NCBI GenBank assembly: GCA_037892765.1
Contig: JBBKBW010000053.1
Length of the DNA stretch: 17,030 nt
DNA from: Clostridium_AQ sp900552125
GTDB lineage: Bacteria; Bacillota_I; Bacilli_A; Erysipelotrichales; Erysipelotrichaceae
Direction: 5' to 3' (one strand)
The notes under the pieces were generated by a model. The model ran no database searches. It saw nothing but the letters and a program-made list of their open reading frames with translations, and had not been told where the DNA came from. Numbering within the stretch: position 1 is the stretch's first letter; each line of letters starts with the position of its first letter. The position numbers and the translations under genes were made by a program. Positions 12,699 to 17,030 of the stretch are shown one piece after another.

Positions 12699-14171
12699 AT
12701 GGAGCGAACAACAGGTATTTTAATGCCTATATCTTCTTTACCTGGAAATCAGGGTATAGGAGATTTTGGAAAACACACATTTCGACTAATTGATGCTATT
12801 AGTAAACAAAACATTCGTATCTGGCAGATTCTTCCATTGAATCCTGTCGGCTATGGAAATTCTCCTTATCAGCCATTTTCTACTTATGCTGGAGATGATG
12901 TCTATATCAGTGTAGATACTTTGGCTGATTATGGATTACTAAAACAAAGCTCAATTCGTAACTACAACAAATTTTCTGAAAGAGTGGATTTTGAAGGGGT
13001 TCGTCAATTTAAAGCACCTTATTTAAAAAAGGCGTATAAAAACTTCTTAAAGATGTATGATGAATTTGCACAGGAATATCAGCTCTTTTGTTCGACTGCG
13101 GAATGGCTATATCCGTATGCAGTATTTATTACTTTAAAGAAACATAATAATATGAAAAGCTGGATAGAGTGGCCAAAAGAACAGCGTGAATGGATCAATA
13201 ATCGAAAATTCTCATTAGAAGAGTATGAAGATGAAATCAATTATGAGCAGTTCCTGCAGTTTATCTTTTATAAACAATGGAACGATGTCAAAACCTATGC
13301 AAATGAGCATGGCGTACAGATTATGGGCGATTTGCCTTTCTATATCGGCCTTGATAGCGCGGATGTATGGCAGAATCAGAATGAGTTTTTGCTGGATTCT
13401 AAAGGAAATCCAACACACGTTGCTGGAGTACCGCCTGATTATTTTAGTGAAGATGGGCAAAGATGGGGAAATCCAATTTATAATTGGAAACAAATGCAGA
13501 GAAATCATTATGATTTATGGATTCATCGTTTAGCATGGAATGAGCAGCAATATGATATCCTACGTTTAGATCATTTCCGTGCCTTTGATACATATTGGCA
13601 AATTCCAGCGGATTGTCCAACCGCAAAAGTTGGAGAATGGGTACTTGGACCTGCCTATGATTTCTTTGATGAAGTATATAGACGATTACCGAATATTCGC
13701 ATTGTTGCGGAGGATTTAGGAGATCTAAGGAAGCAGGTTGGTACACTTCGTGACCATTATAATTTAATGGGAATGGAAGTTGTTTCATTTGAGCTACAGC
13801 CTAAATTATTGAAGAAACCTAGAAAAGAACATGTTGTTTTATATACAGGGACACATGATAATGATACCTTAGAGGGTTATTATCAGACCTTGTCTTCGAA
13901 TCGTCGCATTGCATTACGCCGTTTTTTCCATAATTGCGGTTATGAAAATCGAACATTCCACGAGCTAGTAATACGTTATTGTTTAGATAGCGAAGCTAAA
14001 GTTGTAATATTACCGATGGGTGATATATTAGGGTTGAAGAGCAATGGAAGAATTAATGCTCCAGGCACTATTGGCAGTCCAAACTGGGAATGGAAGCTTA
14101 AGAATTTAAAAGAATTTTATGCTTATCTTCCAACTTTAGGAGAATGGATAAAAAACAGTAATCGTTCATAA
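12699..14171 (+). CDS. malQ: 4-alpha-glucanotransferase (amylomaltase, GH77)
   Basis: The enzyme transfers alpha-1,4-glucan chains between maltodextrins, releasing glucose, in cytosolic maltodextrin or glycogen use. The 490-residue length is normal for short GH77 enzymes. Family features are GILMPISSLPGNQGIGDFG (6-24), LNPVGYGNSPYQPFS (47-61), the nucleophile region RLDHFRAFD (289-297, D291), the acid/base region VAEDLG (336-341, E338) and the third catalytic acid in TGTHDNDT (383-390, D387). The ribosome site TTAGGAGG lies directly before the ATG. No maltodextrin phosphorylase or transporter gene is next to it, so it stands alone. The leader carries two cre-like motifs, which suggests catabolite or maltose-specific control. 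Confidence 0.96.
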   Translation: MERTTGILMPISSLPGNQGIGDFGKHTFRLIDAISKQNIRIWQILPLNPVGYGNSPYQPFSTYAGDDVYISVDTLADYGLLKQSSIRNYNKFSERVDFEGVRQFKAPYLKKAYKNFLKMYDEFAQEYQLFCSTAEWLYPYAVFITLKKHNNMKSWIEWPKEQREWINNRKFSLEEYEDEINYEQFLQFIFYKQWNDVKTYANEHGVQIMGDLPFYIGLDSADVWQNQNEFLLDSKGNPTHVAGVPPDYFSEDGQRWGNPIYNWKQMQRNHYDLWIHRLAWNEQQYDILRLDHFRAFDTYWQIPADCPTAKVGEWVLGPAYDFFDEVYRRLPNIRIVAEDLGDLRKQVGTLRDHYNLMGMEVVSFELQPKLLKKPRKEHVVLYTGTHDNDTLEGYYQTLSSNRRIALRRFFHNCGYENRTFHELVIRYCLDSEAKVVILPMGDILGLKSNGRINAPGTIGSPNWEWKLKNLKEFYAYLPTLGEWIKNSNRS

Positions 14172-14173
14172 TA

Positions 14174-14199
14174 AAAAGCCTCACAGATGTGAGGCTTTT
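14174..14199. terminator. Bidirectional terminator between malQ and htrA
   Basis: A perfect 11-bp stem AAAAGCCTCAC/GTGAGGCTTTT has a 4-nt loop and A/T tracts in both arms. It lies between two convergent genes. Confidence 0.85.
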
Positions 14200-14209
14200 G
14201 TGTTAAATT

Positions 14210-15487
14210 TTATTGCTGATTCTGAGAAGTATTTGCTTCATCAAGAGTAACTTGGATAGTTTGAGTACTGTTATCTCTTAGAATTGTGATATTCATCGTT
14301 TCACCGGCTTTGTGTGAATTCACTGCTGTTTTTACATCAGCAATCTCTTCTACATCAGTATCATCTACTTTTAATATCTGATCTCCTGCCTGTAAACCAG
14401 CTTTTGCTGCTGCACTGCCTTCTTGTACTTCAATAATATATACTTGTGTACTAGATTCATTACTTAAAGGATTGTTTGTAGTGCCTGTTGTTAAGGTAAC
14501 ACCTAAAGAAGCACGGCCTTTTACATAACCGTTATCGATTAAACTTGTGATAACATCTTTTGCACGGTCAATAGGAATAGCAAATCCTAATCCTTCAATA
14601 TTAGATCCACTTGATTTAGCATTTACGATACCAATCAATTCACCTTGATCGTTAAATAATCCGCCACCAGAGTTACCAGGGTTGATTGCGGCATTTGTCT
14701 GTAGTAAATGCATGGTCTGGTTATCGATTGTTACTTCACGATCTAATGCAGAAACGATTCCAGTTGTAACTGTTCCGCCAAGTTCACCTAATGGATTACC
14801 AATGGCAATTGCTGTATCTCCAACTTGTAGCTCAGAACTATTTCCTAATACAGCAGGCTTTAATCCTGTAGCGTCAATTTTAATTACAGCTAAATCAGTA
14901 GAGGAATCTGTTCCAATTAATTTAGCATTATATGATTTACCATCTCTAGTTTTTACTGTAATCGTGTTAGCTCCTTCGATAACGTGGTTATTTGTAACAA
15001 TATATCCATCTTCGCTTAAGATGACACCACTGCCTGCTCCTGATTCAACAGCCTGTGCAAATAATTTATTTGTAGACATGGTTTCGGTTTGGATTTCCAC
15101 AACACTATCCATCGTTTCTTTCGCAATGTCAGCATATGATAAGCTTGTACCGCTAGCATTGTTAGATGATGAAGAAGATGACGATTTATCTACAGCCTGA
15201 TATAAAACAGTTGAGTTAGACTGGTTAACTTTCATCGCAAGCATAGAACCGGCAAATCCTCCTCCTAGTGATAACAATAAGCATCCAGTTACTATAGAAG
15301 CAGTTCGATGTTTTTTGATAAAAGATGTTCTAGGTTTCTTATCCTTTTTACTTTCGGTTTTATCTTCCGCAGATTCAGAAGAAGCTTCTTTTACTTCTTC
15401 GCTGCTGGTTCCTTCCACTTTTTCTTCTTCAGGTTTTATTTCATCCTGATTCTTATTTTCTTCGTTATATACTTCAAAGTCTTCCAT
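14210..15487 (-). CDS. htrA: HtrA/DegP-like membrane-anchored serine protease
   Basis: The 425-residue protein starts with an acidic, serine-rich cytosolic tail (1-45), then a basic patch (47-61) and one membrane segment (about 63-85). A serine run follows (102-108), then a trypsin-like protease domain (about 118-320) and a PDZ domain (about 325-417). The catalytic triad is H168 in TNNHVIEG, D198 in STDLAVIKID and S273 in NPGNSGGGL. Such proteins degrade or refold damaged proteins at the outer face of the membrane in Bacillota. The ATG at 15487 follows a strong AAGGAGG site. The acidic tail is longer than in many relatives that I recall. No clear promoter was found: the minus-strand TATAAT at about 15538-15543 has only a distant -35 (TTCACA, 20 bp). 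The gene is divergent from the H1-tailed protein. Confidence 0.95.
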   Translation of the reverse strand: MEDFEVYNEENKNQDEIKPEEEKVEGTSSEEVKEASSESAEDKTESKKDKKPRTSFIKKHRTASIVTGCLLLSLGGGFAGSMLAMKVNQSNSTVLYQAVDKSSSSSSSNNASGTSLSYADIAKETMDSVVEIQTETMSTNKLFAQAVESGAGSGVILSEDGYIVTNNHVIEGANTITVKTRDGKSYNAKLIGTDSSTDLAVIKIDATGLKPAVLGNSSELQVGDTAIAIGNPLGELGGTVTTGIVSALDREVTIDNQTMHLLQTNAAINPGNSGGGLFNDQGELIGIVNAKSSGSNIEGLGFAIPIDRAKDVITSLIDNGYVKGRASLGVTLTTGTTNNPLSNESSTQVYIIEVQEGSAAAKAGLQAGDQILKVDDTDVEEIADVKTAVNSHKAGETMNITILRDNSTQTIQVTLDEANTSQNQQ

Positions 15488-15627
15488 AAAATTACCTCCT
15501 TGACTTGTTGGTTAAATTTATATCTTTGTACAGCATTTATTATATGAAAAAAACAACAAAGATATGTGAATTTCTTCTGAATTCTATATGGAAACTTTAT
15601 GATGAGAGGAAAATATGGGAAACTTTC

Positions 15628-15656
15628 TTAACTGCTTATCATAGTTGTGCTATAAT
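15628..15656 (+). promoter_or_regulatory. Promoter for the H1-tailed protein gene
   Basis: There is a -35 TTAACT (15628-15633), a 17-bp spacer and a perfect extended -10, TGCTATAAT (hexamer 15651-15656). The leader is about 85-90 nt. Confidence 0.7.
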
Positions 15657-15749
15657 AAAAAAGAGGGATAAGGGGAAAGAGGTTGTAGTTGTATATATAT
15701 CGTCTGTATTTTTTCAAATTATAAAGTATAAAAAGTCGGAGGGTAAGAT

Positions 15750-16958
15750 ATGGCAAAGAGTACAAATAAAAAAACATCAGTAAAAAAAGCTACGGCTAAA
15801 AAACAAACGAAAAAGGATCAGGATCAGCTGAAGCTAACAACAAAAGATGTTAAAAAAATATCAGCTGAAAAAGAACCTGAAAAGATTGAAACTAAAAAAG
15901 TTGAACAGATTTCAAAAGCACCAGATCCAGAAAAAATTGAATCAAAAGAAGCATTAAAACTGGAAACAAAGACAACAAAAACAGTTAAGAAAGCAGGAGC
16001 TAAAGGCGCAGAAAAGGAAACAAAAACTGCGACTATAAAGAAAACTACAGCTAAAAAATCAACTGCGAAAAAGACTGTGAAAAAAGAAGATAAGGAAGAA
16101 AAAACAGTAAAAGAAAAGGCTGCAAAGACAACTAAGAAGAAAAAAATAGAAATATATGAAAGTCTTAGTCTTGATGAAGTTTTACATAGAGTACAAAGCA
16201 TGGGTGTACATCATGTCTATGAAGATTATGCTAAGTTCTTATTAGATGAAGCTAATGTAAAACAGATTACTGAAAATATTATAGAGGGAAATCATTTGAA
16301 GGAACAGAACTTCACCTTTGATAAAGATGGATTTGATACTGATTTAATTCCTGTATTATTGCAGAAGGTGGCAGATACCATGGATATTAAAGCAACGGAT
16401 TTCAAAGATATTAAGAAAGATATTGCTGAATGCATGAAGACATCAATTAGTGATGATGCGGAAGCAAATGCTGTTGAATACTTAAAAGAATTCAAAGTAT
16501 GTGAAAAAATATTAATGATAGGGCAGCGTAAGAATATTACAGAAGCATCTGTAGTAAGTGAATTGATTGATGCAGATGTAGATGGTTTTGTATCACATTT
16601 CTTTACATTGGCATATGAAATTCTACCTACATGGCAATATGATGATGTTAAATTCTATGAAGATTTCGCATATGCTGTATTATCACAATATAGTGACTTA
16701 TATGAAAAATATCAGTTGAATATTCTATTAGATGTTGCGGATTTATATATCAAACATGGAGATTTCCAGCATGGAGATGAATGTTATGGATATATCTTAC
16801 GTGATAATCAGATCAAAGATTATATCTACTATCGTTTCGCAGCTGTATATGAAGATATAGATTTGAATAAAGCAAAAGCATTAGCAAACGAATCTTTACA
16901 GTTTGTAGATGAACGTTATACATATTATTCCAATATTATGGAAATCCTTAATAAATAA
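15750..16958 (+). CDS. Protein with histone-H1-like Lys/Ala tail and helical C-terminal domain
   Basis: I do not recognise this 402-residue protein as a whole. Residues 1-132 are low-complexity, rich in K, T, A and E, with blocks such as KKATAKKQTKK (12-22) and KKTTAKKSTAKKTVKK (97-112) that resemble histone H1 tails. Between them is a more acidic part with an imperfect repeat, EPEKIETKK (42-50) and DPEKIESKE (59-67). Residues about 133-402 are a folded, acidic, all-helical-looking domain. Its last 80 residues (DVADLYIKHGDFQHGDECYGYIL and on) read like TPR-type helical hairpins. There is no signal peptide or membrane segment, so it is cytosolic. A nucleoid or RNA-binding role through the tail is possible but inferred from composition only. 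The ribosome site CGGAGGG precedes the ATG, and the gene is a single unit. Confidence 0.75.
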   Translation: MAKSTNKKTSVKKATAKKQTKKDQDQLKLTTKDVKKISAEKEPEKIETKKVEQISKAPDPEKIESKEALKLETKTTKTVKKAGAKGAEKETKTATIKKTTAKKSTAKKTVKKEDKEEKTVKEKAAKTTKKKKIEIYESLSLDEVLHRVQSMGVHHVYEDYAKFLLDEANVKQITENIIEGNHLKEQNFTFDKDGFDTDLIPVLLQKVADTMDIKATDFKDIKKDIAECMKTSISDDAEANAVEYLKEFKVCEKILMIGQRKNITEASVVSELIDADVDGFVSHFFTLAYEILPTWQYDDVKFYEDFAYAVLSQYSDLYEKYQLNILLDVADLYIKHGDFQHGDECYGYILRDNQIKDYIYYRFAAVYEDIDLNKAKALANESLQFVDERYTYYSNIMEILNK

Positions 16959-16970
16959 CATAAAAATTAT

Positions 16971-17012
16971 AGAAGAGCTGAGCTATCATAGCTAGCTCTT
17001 CTTATATATTTA
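16971..17012 (+). terminator. Terminator of the H1-tailed protein gene
   Basis: A long hairpin AGAAGAGCT-(G)-AGCTA/TAGCT-AGCTCTTCT, with one bulged G and a TCA loop, is followed by an interrupted T-rich stretch. The minus-strand side also has a short T run, so it may act in both directions. Confidence 0.75.
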
Positions 17013-17030
17013 AATTAAATCTAACAATTT

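Noticed and set aside
15505..15783. A 92-codon plus-strand frame in the htrA / H1-tailed gene gap
   Set aside because: It has no ribosome site, contains the promoter of the next gene and overlaps that gene's start in another frame. The composition is not protein-like.
15873..15950. The repeated segment in the H1-like tail as a DNA repeat or CRISPR-like unit
   Set aside because: The similarity is at the protein level (PEKIE) with only two imperfect copies. There is no regular spacing or conserved DNA repeat.
15824..16201. A minus-strand frame rich in F, S and V that looks like a membrane protein
   Set aside because: It is the mirror of the A-rich lysine tail codons of the H1-tailed gene. Antisense of AAA/GCA repeats gives F/S/V runs automatically.

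Overview
The window looks like chromosomal DNA from a low-GC, AT-rich Bacillota (Firmicute). The lineage is probably Erysipelotrichia or a neighbour of it. This rests on strong AGGAGG-type ribosome sites, sigma-A promoters that often carry an extended TGn -10, a DUF1836 protein, a PocR-domain sensor and the core metabolic gene set. The placement is inferred from style and content, not from a marker gene. I see no insertion sequence, prophage, CRISPR array or rRNA.

Layout. 1-878: 3' end of a UvrD-family helicase gene that enters from the left. 1003-3120: a PAS-GAF-GGDEF-EAL cyclic-di-GMP protein. 3203-3489: two tRNA genes on the minus strand, Asn(GTT) and Glu(TTC), each with its own promoter and terminator. 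3732-4727: a cytoplasmic-type L-asparaginase. 4878-5402: a DUF1836 putative regulator. 5494-6666 and 6719-8083: malic enzyme and class II fumarase, convergent around a shared terminator. 8250-9026: a DeoR/GlpR-type regulator divergent from fumC. 9136-10023: an unrecognised zinc-ribbon membrane protein. 10096-10326: an unrecognised small protein. 10368-10874 (minus) and 11072-11569 (plus): a flavin-reductase-like protein and a free-standing PocR sensor domain, divergent around a perfect cre-like site. 11691-12488: a ZIP/GufA-type metal transporter. 12699-14171: 4-alpha-glucanotransferase (malQ), with an unusual leader. 14210-15487 (minus): a membrane-anchored HtrA protease. 15750-16958: a protein with a histone-H1-like lysine/alanine tail and a helical, possibly TPR-like C-terminal part.

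How it works together. Almost every gene is its own transcription unit, with a recognisable promoter, a ribosome site and a tight hairpin terminator. Several terminators begin inside the stop codon, and convergent pairs share one. The clearest metabolic theme is C4-acid use: asparaginase, fumarase and malic enzyme could take asparagine (through aspartate and fumarate, with the missing step elsewhere) to malate and pyruvate. Carbon-catabolite control is suggested by cre-like sites in front of the PocR/flavin-reductase pair and of malQ. I did not find one clear new system. The most unusual items are the malQ leader, the lone PocR domain with its divergent partner, the EAL domain with a replaced glutamate, and the H1-tailed protein divergent from HtrA.
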